A stretch of 64,000 nucleotides of DNA from Hydractinia symbiolongicarpus (GCF_029227915.1 NC_079881.1:5766001-5830000); one strand, 5' to 3'. Shown: positions 52,555 through 64,000, counted from the first letter of the stretch. Numbers and translations are program-made. The notes: generated from the sequence alone by a model not told the origin.

Positions 52555-55500
52555 TTAAGAAAAAGCTTCGACCAAAAAATTACTCGGTACTAAACCGCAT
52601 TTTCCATTCAAATAGCCAACCCACCAGTTCATATCTATCTCTTCCAATTTATACAAAATATCGCCTCGTTTGAACGAAAGGTCGTCTTTATCCTGGCCAG
52701 CACAATCATACAAACCCAAATATATATCCTCCATCTGGAATTGCTTGTCAGCTGAAACATTAAAAAGCAATAGAGCAATTTGACAGCAAAGATCTCTTTT
52801 TATTTACAAATTGCGACACTGCTACAAGGTATCTTGCGAATTTTTCAAACATTTTCCCAACCTAGTTTCCAGGGCTTGTTAGGCTTTTTATGTCTGGATA
52901 GTCTGATCAAATATAAAAAGTCTAAACAGCCCTGGGGAGGGGGTTGACTTTTTTAATTTTTATTTTGCTCTAACTTTTAGCCATGTTATAAGGGTTCTTA
53001 AGCACACACATCATACACAAGAAAAATTCCAAGGCGCCATTACAACGAAATGTGAAAAAACAAAATCAACATTGCGCAACATTTAAACTTGAAGGGAGGA
53101 AGAATTTAAGAAACTGAAAAGAAAACGAGTTATCAGGAGTGAATGAACGCAGCAAAACAAGACAAAACTAGACTAGTTTTTATTTGTTTTAGGGTTTCAG
53201 GGGTTTTCTCCACAGGCTGACGGTTATTCAATGATGGAATATATTCAATGATTTTAAAACAATCTATTTAAGGGAAGAGGTTTAGGTGAAAACAAAACTT
53301 GGCGGAATTGGCTTTAATTTCTGATTTTATGTTTCAAGGTTTTCCAAGGTTTGACAGACACCCTGGCACAAAAAAGGGAGGATCTCTTCGCAAAATAACT
53401 AACATGACAGTATATACTGACCTGGCGTCGAGTGATTCATCGATGCGCTGGTTGGTGGAATCGGTGGGGCACCCTTTTGTGTAGCTGCATAAATAAACAA
53501 TAATTAAACATAGAGGACGTTGGCTCTTATCTTATTCTTGGTAAACCATTATTCACGTCATTCCACGTCTGTTTTTTTAAATTAGTTTTTTAACAGCTTC
53601 GTGTAAAAATGAAAACACGTGCGAGATAAAAGACATATCATGAAGTAATGGAGAGGTATGCAATAAAAACAGAAAAAGAGTAGAGAGATCAACACACAGA
53701 TATAAATCCACTTACGTCGTCGCGGTGGAATATGTGCATTCTCAACTGTCGGTGCATGTAAAGGAGATCTGCTAGGTAATGGCGCTATGAAAAAAAAAGA
53801 TTCGTCATAGTGCTTAACTATCCATAAGAATAATTCTACACAGCATCTACAAAACGATAACGATTTGTACTGAATACTGCTCACCTGCTGGTGCGGGTGT
53901 TGGTACATTTTGATTCATTTGACCAGGAATGAATTCGTACATTTCTCCCGCAGTTTCTTGTGGTTCTGTAGTGAAAAATATAAACATACTGTATTCTTTA
54001 TTTTCGTCTATATTTTAAATTAAAGTTCATTTTACGCCAGCCTTCACCTTCTCACAACTACAACGTCATTGGAAGCATTTCATCTTTATTTAATTGACTC
54101 TATGAATCCAGCTATAATCTTTAAATCAAAACTCGCGTGTCTATATTGCTAAGAAAGCTTAATAAAGACAATGTTTGTACAAAGTCGCACATACAAAGAT
54201 ATTGTACATCCCTGCAACAATAAAACCATATGCTTCCTGTTTGAGACAGTTGTACATGGGTCATTTTTAAACCCTATTATTCCGAGGTCAATATTATCTC
54301 CTGATATTTCTGACAATTGCTGACTGGAATATCCCCCCCCCCAAAAAAAAAAGCTCTTATTACCATCTAAAGCCTAATTTCCTGATGTTCTTCTGACATA
54401 CAAAAGATAGGAAATTTTGGCAAACTTTGAAACTTCTTAATAATCCCTCACTTTCCCTCAGTGTGCAACTTTGCACGCCAGCTTCACAACTGTTGCGATG
54501 AAATCAAATCAAACATAGGTTGCACAACCCCACTGTAATATTGGACGCTTGACACGCTTTTGTGTTCCAACTGAGTTGCACAACCCCACTGTAATATTGG
54601 ACGCTTGACACGCTTTTGTGTTCCAACTGAGTTGCACAACCCCACTGTAATATTGGACGCTTGACACGCTTTTGTGTTCCAACTGAGTTGCACAACCCCA
54701 CTGTAATATTGGACGCTTGACACGCTTTTGTGTTCCAACTGAGTTGCGCAACCCCACTGTAATATTGGACGCTTGACGCGCTTTTGTGTTCCAACTGAGT
54801 TTCCAAGACGCAACGATTAAAAAAATTTGATAGGAACTAATATTAAAGCACAACAGTAGTAACACCATGTCTGGAGTTGTAGATCCCTAGCAAGGTTTCT
54901 TATATAAAAAGTCGATTTTATCCAACAATTTCGTTATGATTTTACATAGAAATTTGCAATAACTACATCTCACCTTCAGGTAGAAGTTTCGTAGGGGGAG
55001 GAGGTAGCATATCTGGTTGTACATCATCATACAACTCTATAAAGTAAATTAAGATTATTTGACTTTCAAACAAGAAACACGATTCCCCTTTCTTTATGCT
55101 TGTTTATAACGGAAATTTTGAATCTAAACGTTTTTAAAGTTCATATTTATGAAAATAAAGATAGATAAGAAGAACGAAAAAATAAAGCCAAAAATGTTTA
55201 TCGAAAACGTAAATTGCTTATTTTTATTAAGAATAAGGTAAAATATAATGTCTAATCCCCCTTCTTATAAAATAAATTTCGAACACTTTCAAAATCCATA
55301 GAACGCCGTCCACCCCACGCGAGCCATCATTATTTCCCTTTAAACCTCTTACATTTTTTGCAACAATGTAGTTTTAGTACAAACCTTGCGCTGGTTCATT
55401 GGTTGAGGCTACATCGTCATAAAGTTCTAGAAATAAAATAACACGCATTTTATATATACCTATTAGTAATTTTATTTATTACTCTACTATATTTACTTAT

Positions 55501-58500
55501 TCCACAATTTGGAGTTCCAATGGTGCCCAAGTCATGATCCCAAGTGATGGTTATATGTCACCATTCACCTAACCCTGGGTTTTCGTTAGGCCTTGGTGTA
55601 AAGGCATAATTTAGCATGTATTTTTTGCAGAAGTCAGCAGATTTCGTATAACATGAGATAATTCAATGTCACCTATCAACACATATTTTGCTAGAGGGTA
55701 TTTTAAGATCATTTGCACCTTTGTTGAAAAACATAGCATTACTCGCTTAGATGAATCTAGGGGTGATTTCAGAAACTGATGTTTATTATTTCAGAAAGTT
55801 TTATGGTGGTCCAATGCTTATAATAGTCATTACTCCAAAAAAAACCTGCAGGATAAAGAAAGTGCATTGTGATCAAATTTATATACCTTGTGGTGGGTCT
55901 GAAGGTGGAACAACTACGTCATCGTATAATTCTATATAAAAGAATTAACTGAACTTTAAAAAATGCTACTTTGGTACGTCGCTAAACACTCTTTTTTAAT
56001 TCATCATACTGGCTTATTATATATACTGGTTACATTTGCTCCTCATCTTTGGAATTCTTATTAGGGTGAATCATCCTCAGTAGAGAAATCATTGGGAGTT
56101 AAATATGACAAAATTACATTAGCATTAAAAGCAACACGCTTACCTCCACATATATCTTCCACGCGCGCACTTCCACTGCCATCATTACTGTCTTTCTCCT
56201 GGTGTTCACCTGCAACTTGATTGACCATTCCCATCTGTGATGAAGTTAATGTTTTACTAGTGACTGCGCATATATGCTTCCTCCATTGCTCAAGATCTTC
56301 TTGGTATTCTGCTTGAAACTACAAAAGATAATCACAACCAATTATAATCTAACAAGCACTTTACAGCAAAACACTATAAACACAGTGAGAAATGTGGGTC
56401 AACGTAGCTAAACACAACTAATTCATGAAACTAGTGATTCCTCCTTTTCCTGAAAAGAAATTGCTATGTACCTTTTTCACTTAAAAAAAGGGAGCGCCCG
56501 CCATCATATTGAAATTTCACCCAGAGCTTTTTCACCAGTCCCTGCAACATTTAGGGTTATTACCCGTAAAAAAACATTCGCTGTCTTAAACATTCACAGC
56601 CTTGAACCCTTTTTTCATCGTTTTAATGTTATTCGTCTGCTTTCTTGAACTTTTAAGATTTATAAATTCAAGTTCCAAAGAACTAATTCGAATGGTCATT
56701 TTTAAACATGGTCCACAGAGTTGCAAAAAATGTGTATATCAAATAAAAACCGAAAGTTTAGGTGAAAATGCCTAAAAAGGTTTGAAGCTATTATACAGCC
56801 ATTTCCTATCAATAACCAGAAGCTAAACTGATACTACGTTATTTCTTTCAGAAAAAATAAAATGACAATATTCATATTAATTTCTTGCCATTCCAGAAAT
56901 AATAATCCAGGACAATTTCCTGAAGTGACTTCACCAGCAATACCAGCAAAGAAGATTTTTACAAAATTTGACAAAATATCACTATATCTTCCATTGACCA
57001 CCACTGGTAGTGCGAGATGTTAACTGTATCCGTATTCTTAAGGTATAAATATATCATTTGACATTTACATTTATGAGGCTTTATATTGAACACTTATCAG
57101 GGCCTCCATTTATACCTACATACGTGTTAGGGCTTATTTGATTGACAAGACAAAAGCAAGATACAAAACAAGGACATATTCTAGATTTTACAGAAATATA
57201 CAAATGTTTTTAAGGAGCATTAAGATAAAAGCTCCCTGTTTCACAAAACCCTCTTTAATCTACTGATTTAAGGTTAATTCATTTCATAACTTCATAACTT
57301 CTTCGACCTACCATATAATTATCTCGACTTTTATCGTGTGATTCAAGAACGAAAAGAAAGCCTTTATCCTTTGGTGGAACTGTAAACACATAACCCGGTA
57401 AAATGATGACGCCGGTTTCTTTGTTATCTGTTTCTGATTTAAAGTAAAACAAGAATTCATCTTTCAAGATACAATAACGTCGGTGCCATTTTGTCAAGAC
57501 TCTCTTCTTGTGTTTAGTAAGATAACCTGGGATAAAAATGGTAACGTTATATATCAGAGTTTAGATATAGGTACAGGGCTATAATCTCCACTGATTTCTA
57601 GACATATAATCCTTGAAGAAATAACAAACTTAACTAATCGTTTCATTTATGTTACAAACAGAAGACCAAAAAAATGACAGATAATGTAAATGTCTTTAAG
57701 CTGAAACAATACCTGAAAATGTAGCTGAAGCTCTTAACTCAGTTGGTGAACAATTTTCAAATATTTTAACTTTCTTTGTTAATGCTTCATATGATATTGT
57801 GCTTTCTTCTGCAGCTACATCAGGCATTGTAGTTTTTGTCTGTTCTACTTTACCTGTTTCAAAGGAAAAAAAAATTATTCCTAATACACGTTTTTTCTAA
57901 GAAAGAAATTTTAAAAACATTTACTAGTGCATCTTATTAACTCAGAAATATTAAGGTACTTTGGGGGAGCTTTAGATTATGCACTGTCTTAATATTGCAA
58001 TCGCCCTACACAATTTTGAATGCCCAAATTTTAACTAAAAAGATGACTTGAAAGTTCAATTATCAATTTTTGATAATTATCCTGTTATTGTGAAAAACAC
58101 TTTTGACTATTTAAAAATTAGGTAAAAAATCCAGATTTTCTGCTCAAAAAAATTTATACTATTATATCTATGCCATACTTGCTGGAAGTTCATAGTCATC
58201 ATCATCATCTTCTTCCTCAACTTTTAAATTTTCTTTCTCAGCATGTTCTAAAGGAAACATTATGACAACCACCATAGAGAAAAGAGTTTTTCTGGCGCCC
58301 AAGTAGTTTGAAGCTGCTTTGTGAGTTATTATTTTAATATTTATTTATTTTTTTTATTTATCACCAAAATACATAAATAAAATAGCAAGATGCCAATTAA
58401 AAAATATAGACTGATGTTTTTTTAAACAAACAGAAACATACCTGCACTCGAGATTTTGGGGGATCCTTTTGATTCAATTTTTGGTGAACTCTTGCCTCCA

Positions 58501-58734
58501 TCATTCATATCCACATATGCACTGCCAGTGCTCATTGTACTGACTTGTCTTGCTGGCTTCTCAACTAGAACAAGTGAAAATTAATAACTAAATTTTACCA
58601 CAAAAAGTCTTGAACAAGAATTTATAATCATTGAAAAACGTCCATACTTAAGTACTTTTTGTGTTTCAAATTTTTTGGAGATTTCATTTTGTTGTTTAGG
58701 TTAAAATTAAATGAATTACACCTTCTATCTTCAT
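52555..58734 (-). CDS. SKAP-like adaptor: PH domain, repeated YDDV motifs, proline-rich linker, SH3
   Basis: Thirteen exons on the minus strand: 58734-58722, 58564-58442, 58247-58179, 57853-57713, 57526-57312, 56318-56144, 55931-55887, 55426-55385, 55036-54974, 53965-53885, 53784-53716, 53484-53422 and 52751-52555, about 431 residues. SKAP adaptors link Src-family kinase signalling to integrins and the actin cortex. The order matches the family: an N-terminus with Tyr motifs (YVDM, YELP after an Asp tract), a PH domain (about 116-205; KWHRRYCILKDEFLFYF to EQWRKH), then three in-phase exons each opening with ELYDDV. A related MYEFIP exon, proline-rich exons (APPIPPTS) and a C-terminal SH3 (about 372-431; YDCAGQDKDDLSFKRGD, NWWVGYL, GLVPSNF) follow. 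Exons from the YDDV set onward are all phase 1-1, so they can be skipped or duplicated without frameshift. The 13-nt first exon (MKIE) is inferred from phase alone. Confidence 0.88.
54519..54798. repeat. 56-bp minisatellite, exactly five units
   Basis: Five head-to-tail units of 56 bp fill 280 bp exactly; the first four are identical or nearly so and the fifth differs at a couple of C/T positions. It lies in the SKAP-like gene intron between exons 54974 and 53965. All three minus-strand frames stay open through it (100-119 codons) because 56 is not a multiple of three and the unit has no stop in any of those frames. I regard the resulting ORFs as artefacts. Confidence 0.95.
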
Positions 58735-59047
58735 TTTACTTTCCCTTTTCCATTTTTATTCTTAAGCTAACAGAAGTTTTCATCTGAGAGCAGCTGAACA
58801 AACATATGGCGATTCTTTAGAAAAGAAAATCTTTTTTATAACAATGGGACTGTATTATTAAAATTTAAAGCAAGCATGAAATATTTTAATACACCAATCC
58901 GATATCTCCCGGGACTGTGCAGGAAAAAGGGTCTAGGGAAAAGTTAGTGTACATAAATTTCTAGCGCCTTTGGTAGTTTTGAAGCTCAAGCTGCGAAGAG
59001 TGGTTGTTATTTTTGGTTGCAGCTTTTATTTTAAGTTATAATTTGCC
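58735..59047. other. boundary stretch before the DNA transposon
   Basis: Upstream side of the SKAP-like gene, and 5' flank of the SAP-YqaJ gene. The transposon end must lie here, but I could not identify a terminal repeat. Confidence 0.4.
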
Positions 59048-59586
59048 ATGGATTACGAAATGGTCAATAAAATGAATGTGGATGAGTTAAAGATGTTCCT
59101 TAGGCTTCGTGGTTTAAAGGTTTCCAGTAGAGAGGCTGAATTGGTAGCTAGAGTGTTTGTTGCTGCCGAGACCAGTGTTCCACTTGTTAAAACAGCACAG
59201 TAAGTAGAAGGTCAACTAATGCAAGAATATCAAGCCAAACTCCTACATGGTGAGGTGCTACTACCTGATCCCAATTATTTAAAGCTTGTTTGGAAGTGAA
59301 ATGTCCTTATTCGGTTAATTTTTTGTCACATGAATATCCACGATTCTCCTTGTCTTACTTAACCAATGTTGATGGGGAATTTAAGCTTAAAGGATCACAT
59401 AAGTATTTCATTCAATGTCAAATGGAAATGGGTGTTACAGGTTGTCAACATTGTTATTTTTTTATATGTACTCCACATGGATACATTTTGAACAAACTGG
59501 CTTTTAATGAAGAGTACTGGAATGATTTAAAATCTACATTCAGTGAGTTTTACGATCATTATTTAACCTCATTTTACAGCTCATAA
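59048..59586 (+). pseudogene. SAP-YqaJ exonuclease gene of a DNA transposon, decayed
   Basis: The first frame (59048 to a TAA near 59201) encodes a SAP-type DNA-binding motif (MNVDELKMFLRLRGLKVSS). After a stop and a large internal deletion, a second frame (59290-59586) carries the C-terminal half of a YqaJ-type recombinase nuclease: catalytic-type EVKCPYS, then FIQCQMEMGVTG and a CTPHGYI strand. YqaJ genes of this kind accompany DDE transposases in ISL2EU-type elements (from memory), and a transposase lies 300 bp away in tail-to-tail orientation. The deletion removes the first half of the nuclease domain, so it is not functional. Confidence 0.75.
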
Positions 59587-59647
59587 TATGGCCCAAAAGA
59601 ACGGTTACTTTTATAGCCACAATTGTTTTAGCAAGTGGCAATTGCTA

Positions 59648-59724
59648 ACACTCCTGTGGTCTATAGTATGATTCCTATGAAGAAATTTGATAGGAGATCT
59701 AGGTTCAAATCCTGGCAGGAGTGT
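59648..59724 (+). tRNA. tRNA-like sequence, probably a pseudogene
   Basis: ACACTCC (59648-59654) pairs perfectly with GGAGTGT (59718-59724). A T arm CTAGG/TTCAAAT/CCTGG is present, with a B-box-like GGTTCAAATCC, and the A-box region TGGTCTATAGTATGA resembles that of tRNA-Pro. The anticodon arm is wrong: TCCTAT/ATAGGA encloses 11 bases rather than 7. It sits between the two transposon genes. Confidence 0.4.
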
Positions 59725-59897
59725 CACATATCAAATTACATTGTTTTCTATATATAAACTTTTTCCTTGTTACTTTTTTTTAAAAAAATTTTTATAGAAT
59801 TATAATTTTATAGAATTTGTGAGAAGTTATTACAGTACTGTAATAGCCTTGATAATGTTTTTTTTTAAGATTAGTGGCTATAAAAATAGCCGTTTTA

Positions 59898-61177
59898 TTA
59901 GGTGTCCAAAATTATTGGTCTTCTTTCTTCTTCTTTTTTCTCACTGATAAGAGGTGGTTTAAGATTGCAAAGTGCTGCACAGGTTCGAACAATATCATCA
60001 GCATGGTGTAGCATGGTGATTGGCAATACACCCTTTAAAATTCTGTGCGTTTTAATTCTGTTGATGACACGTTCAACATGGATACGAAGGTTGAACACAT
60101 CTTTTGTACGTTTACATTCACTTGCTGTCATCTGAGCTTTAACTCTTCCACCTGGTGGAACAATGAGTGTGCAATACCTTAACATAAGTTCTTCTCTAAT
60201 TTGAAAAAAAAAACCTATCAGCCATTATTTCATCTCTTCTCTCTCCGATAAATCAAAAACCCCGCTATCGTTACAGATAAATTTATCTGAAGCTCTTCTG
60301 GTGTAACAATCTGACAAAAACGTGATATAGCCAGTTGGCGATAATCCAACCAAAAATTTGATAGTGTTATGGCTTTTGTAATCAGACCAGGTTTAAGATT
60401 ATAAATCTAAAGCTTTGGGTCGTTCAATGAACAGCTGGGTACAATCAATTATCCAAGGTATATTATGATGGCCAGCCTTGCTATATATTTAAGGTAAATG
60501 ATCTCTGATAGCTTCCAGTGGAAGCCAGTTAACAAGAGTATCACCAAGAAAAATTCTCAACACTCTGATCCAAGTTTTAAACATGTTGGACAAGTGGTGT
60601 GCGGAATACCAAATCTACCAGCCAAATCTTCATTTAACAATCCCAATCTCAGCCTCATTAAAGTTAAAAGAAGCTCATCTTTAATGGAACGTTTTTTAGG
60701 TCCTAAAAAAGTCTTTTTAACTTTACTGGAAACAATATGAGACTTAGGACCCCTCCAGTATTTAACTTTTGACAAGTGAGGCTCGACCAAGGAAAACAGA
60801 GAATTAAACTCAGCAATTGTGGTAATACTGGTGTAAAAGTTCATTTTTTTATCACTTGTAATTTTTCTCCAGGTAAAAATAGATGCTTTGGTTGTATTAA
60901 ATACAAGGTTCCTTTTTAAAACTTTGTTTTGCAGTGATAACAAGTTGATTTTCTTATTTAAAGACTGGAGGAGATTATCTTTATCTTTGCAACCAAGTCA
61001 TTCCTTTTTGTTTTCTGAATAATCATGGTCTGACAAGACAGGAGATAAAAACGGTTCACTGAGAGATAATAAGCTACTGAAATCACCGGGTGATGTGGAG
61101 CTACCAGGTTCATCAAAGAAGGAATTGTCATTATGTTCATTATATCTTTTAGGTTTAGATGTACGGCTTAAAGCCAT
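59898..61177 (-). pseudogene. DDE transposase (Harbinger/ISL2EU-like, DDE_Tnp_4), decayed
   Basis: The frame starts at 61177 and runs on the minus strand with several stops and frameshifts. Recognisable blocks in order are an N-terminal region, WRGPKSHIVSSKVK, the helix-turn-helix-like LTLMRLRLGLLNEDLAGRFG, a middle block with the IDCTQLFIERPK catalytic-Asp strand and LVGLSPTGYITF, a further MADR block, and the C-terminal block NLRIHVERVINRIKTHRILK with its catalytic Glu. The copy is therefore near full length but inactive. It converges on the SAP-YqaJ gene, and its start codon lies only 53 bp from the start of the neighbouring retrotransposon gag. Confidence 0.85.
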
Positions 61178-61229
61178 AATTAATAATAAAGATCTGTTTA
61201 CATTCTACTAGCAGAGGCTAGTTAAGAAG

Positions 61230-62058
61230 ATGGCAACTGGAACAATCACGATGGCACAAAAGTATGGATTGCCCCAACTTTCTGAAGATGGGGATTTTGA
61301 TGCATGGGTACATGATCTGGAATTATGGGAAGTAGTTACAGAACTTCTGAAGAAGAAACAAGGACCAGTTGTTTATTTGAGTTTAAATTCAAAAGTACGT
61401 CAGGCATGTTCAGATGGTTTAAATAAACTTGTTAATAAATTAAAGAAACTTTGTGGTATTACTGAAGATCAAGCAATGTTTAATGCTTACGAAAAATTTG
61501 AAACCTTTCATCGTTCCAAGACAATGTCGATTGGTGATTATAAATGAATTTGAGCAGCTGAATCAAAAACTTAAGGGTTTCAAAATTGAGTTACCAACTG
61601 CAGTTCTTGCATATCAACTTCTAAAAAATGCAGATTTACCGAAAGCACAAGAAAAACTAACATGTGCTATGGTTCCTACCCTCACATATGACTCTATAAA
61701 AAAACAGATAAAAGCCATTTATGATCAATGTGTTGAAAGTGAAAGTAGTACAGACAGTTATGATATTGGTGTTGAGCAAGAAGTACTATATGGTCAACAG
61801 TTTGACAGACGACGTTTTAAACATTGGCACACTCGTGGACGTGGCAGAGGTGGTAAATATTTCAGTGCTAAAAGAAGCCAGTACAACCCTGATGGTCCTG
61901 ATGGACATCCATTGCAATGTCACCGTTGCAAATCTGTAATGCATTTCATGAATGACTGTCCTGATAAGAATAAAGGAAGCAAAGGACAGGATGAAGTACA
62001 TGTGCAGTTTTTTGCAAAGGGTGTGGAACAATGCTTTATGGAGCAAGTCATGTGTTAG
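61230..62058 (+). pseudogene. retrotransposon gag with CCHC zinc knuckle, frameshifted
   Basis: The first frame (61230-61547) ends at a TGA after SIGDYK. The second frame, open from 61453, resumes at once with NEFEQLNQKLKG, so a single-base indel separates them. A basic RGRGRGG stretch and a CX2CX4HX4C knuckle (CHRCKSVMHFMNDC) close the protein. An in-frame TAG at 62056-62058 separates gag from protease. Confidence 0.8.
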
Positions 62059-62310
62059 TCTTTGAATTGTGCTTTACTAGACTCAGGATGTTCATCAACA
62101 GTTTGTGGTAAAAATTGGCTTGACTGTTACATAGGTACTTTGCCAGAAGGGACAGCTTTAGCTGAAAGTAAGAGTAACGAGTCCTTTAAATTTGGGCCAG
62201 GTGGAAGCTTCCCCTCAGTTAAACAAGTTAATATCCCTGTTAATATGGCTGTAATGCAACCCCATATCTTACTGATGTTGTTGATTGTGAATTACCATTA
62301 TTGTTATTAA
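62059..62310 (+). pseudogene. retrotransposon aspartic protease
   Basis: Same frame as the second gag frame, beyond the TAG. The active-site motif is LLDSGCSSTVCG (D-S-G). The domain is cut by a frameshift near 62300, after which the downstream region continues in another frame to 62621. Confidence 0.7.
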
Positions 62311-62639
62311 AACAGAGTCTGAAAGCAGCTAATAGCCAACTTGATTTTGTTAATGATAAAGTGACTATGTTTGGAAGACACATTCTTTTACATCACACGT
62401 CAAATGGCCATTACTGTATACCTCTTACACCTAAGCAAGTTGCTGTAAACAAAACATCTCAGGGTGAAAATGACACCAGAGTTATATTCACAGTCAACGA
62501 TCTCACTGTAAAATCACCTGAAGAAAAATGCAAAATAGCTATAAAGCCACAAGCAGTTTGGACATCCCATAGACAGCAGCAAACTGAAAACTCTTCTCCA
62601 AGATGCAAATGTTATAGATAAAGAATTATTTCAGGAAAT

Positions 62640-63480
62640 TGACAATGTTACAAACTCTTGTGACACGTGCAGTAGATATATGAAGGCTCGATCAAGGCCA
62701 ATTGTCTCACTACCAATGGCCTCAGATGTCAATGAGTGCCTTGCCATGGACCTAAAATTCATGACAGTTAATCATAAAAAGTTAACCATACTTCATATGA
62801 TTGATGTATTACAATTATCAAATATTATCTAAGAATTAGGAAATTATGGTACACGCAATTCTCAAACACTTGGTTGCTATTTTTGGCACACCAAACTTGA
62901 TTTTTTCAGATAATGGAGGGGAGTTCAACAATAAGCTCTTAAGAGATGTAGCAGAACTTTTAAACACAAGAGTTTAAACAACAGCAGCAGAAACTCCATG
63001 GTCAAATAGTGTATGTGAGCGTCATAATGCCATCCTGGAAAATATGATTTTGAAAATTGTTGACAACACTAGTTGTGCCAAGAATGTGTTGCATAATAAC
63101 CGTGGATTCAGTCCCAACCAGCCTGTATTTGGACGCAATCCAAATCTTCCATCTATGCTTACAGCCAAGCCTCCTGCTCTTTGAACAGTTACACCCAGCC
63201 AATTAATTGCGAATCATCTGAATGCCCTGAATGCTGCTCGCAAGCATTCATTGGAAGTGAATCTTCAAGGAGAATTAAAACAACACTCAGTTATCAAACA
63301 CAGACATCTACCAGCAAAGATTTTTACAATGGTGAATTGGTATACTATAAGCGACGTGGAGAGAAATAGTGGAGAGAACGTGGAGTAGTCCTTGGCATTG
63401 ATGGAAAACAGGTCCTTGTTAAACATGGAGGAACTTACGTTCGAGTAAGTCCTTGTCGCTTGCAATCAGTGAAGGGACAC
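62640..63480 (+). pseudogene. retrotransposon integrase, heavily decayed
   Basis: The zinc-binding CDTCSRYMKA segment, the first catalytic Asp region (CLAMDLKFMT), the second (SDNGGEFNN) and the Glu region (NSVCERHNAIL) are all present but lie in different frames with stops between them. A C-terminal GKQVLVKHGGTYVRVSP segment follows. Confidence 0.75.
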
Positions 63481-64000
63481 CATAGTTGTCAGGAAAGCAC
63501 AAGTGGAAACCCTCAAGTAAAGAAAAATACAACCAAAAAAGAAGATTGTGTTGGTGCGATTTCAAACAGTGTAGTGAATGGATTGCTTGAAAATGTAAAC
63601 GATTTGGATATCAACACATCGTCAGAAGTTGTACTTGATGACATTCCTAGTGATCATGCCGTAAATGCAAATGAGATCCCTGCTATTTTCCATGCTCAGG
63701 TTGAAACAACACATAAATCAAGCATTGAGCAAGAAGTTGCTAACACACCTTGCAATGAACAGTCATTGATAGTAACCCTTCCAAAAGTCAGGAACAGGGT
63801 TAGGTTTATTGATCCTGATACTAATACACTTGCTGAATTTATGGTTGCTAGTCGTGCTGGTAAAGTAGGAAAATCTGGAGTTGGAGCATATAAGAATTGG
63901 TTGAATGTCAAAAATGTTAAAACCAAAGCAATGAAATCAATTGACATTGAAAACATTTTGGATTGGGAAAAGGTAAACACAAAGTCAGTATATAATGTAG

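Larger units (their letters stand above)
61230..64000 (+). mobile_element. Ty1/copia-order LTR retrotransposon, decayed and cut by the window end
   Basis: Gag, protease and integrase occur in that order, with reverse transcriptase expected beyond 64000. Integrase directly after protease is the Ty1/copia order. Gag starts at 61230 with MATGTITMAQKYG and is frameshifted near 61547. Protease follows at 62062. Integrase spans about 62640-63480, with stops. The post-integrase linker (VLVKHGGTYVRVSPC onward to AEFMVASRAGK) is open. No left LTR is seen: the DDE transposase gene begins 53 bp upstream of gag. Confidence 0.8.

Noticed and set aside
54484-54868. Three minus-strand ORFs of 100-119 codons with repeated peptide
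   Set aside because: All derive from the 56-bp tandem repeat, which has no stop in these frames; the location is an intron of the SKAP-like gene and no start or splice signals support them.

Overview
The window is AT-rich animal nuclear DNA. The genes have several exons with GT/AG introns and are separated by long gene-poor stretches full of decayed transposons, foldback elements and tRNA-derived SINEs. I cannot name the species. The gene content (Rh-type ammonium transporter, ALKBH5-type demethylase, SEPT9-group septin, SKAP-like adaptor) and a short foldback family that I associate from memory with cnidarians make a cnidarian, perhaps a hydrozoan, my best guess.

Layout: 1-2.9 kb is gene-free. 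An intronless class C GPCR lies at 2923-5013 (+). A complete nine-exon Rh ammonium transporter runs from 9234 to 19006 (+), with a 5-kb first intron full of MITE-like elements. 19-27 kb is almost gene-free, with microsatellites, a SINE and one unexplained 209-codon ORF. A four-exon orphan type I membrane protein is modelled at 26952-29492 (+). Three minus-strand genes follow: an ALKBH5-like RNA demethylase (31408-35154, three exons), a septin with an N-terminal EF-hand-like domain (37750-45205, twelve exons) and a SKAP-like PH/SH3 adaptor (52555-58734, thirteen exons). Between them are Penelope, LINE, hAT-like and TTAA-flanked element remnants and SINEs. The right end (59-64 kb) is mobile DNA: a decayed DNA transposon carrying a SAP-YqaJ nuclease gene and a DDE transposase gene tail to tail, then a decayed Ty1/copia-order retrotransposon that runs off the window.

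The main genes were assembled by hand from exons whose splice phases agree across the whole model. The genes do not form an evident pathway. Two themes recur: signalling at the membrane (GPCR, orphan type I receptor-like protein, SKAP adaptor with repeated YDDV phosphotyrosine motifs) and the cortical cytoskeleton (septin). The most novel-looking item is the EF-hand-like/septin fusion, followed by the tandemly repeated YDDV exons of the SKAP gene. All functions are inferred from recognised sequence motifs; no search was run.
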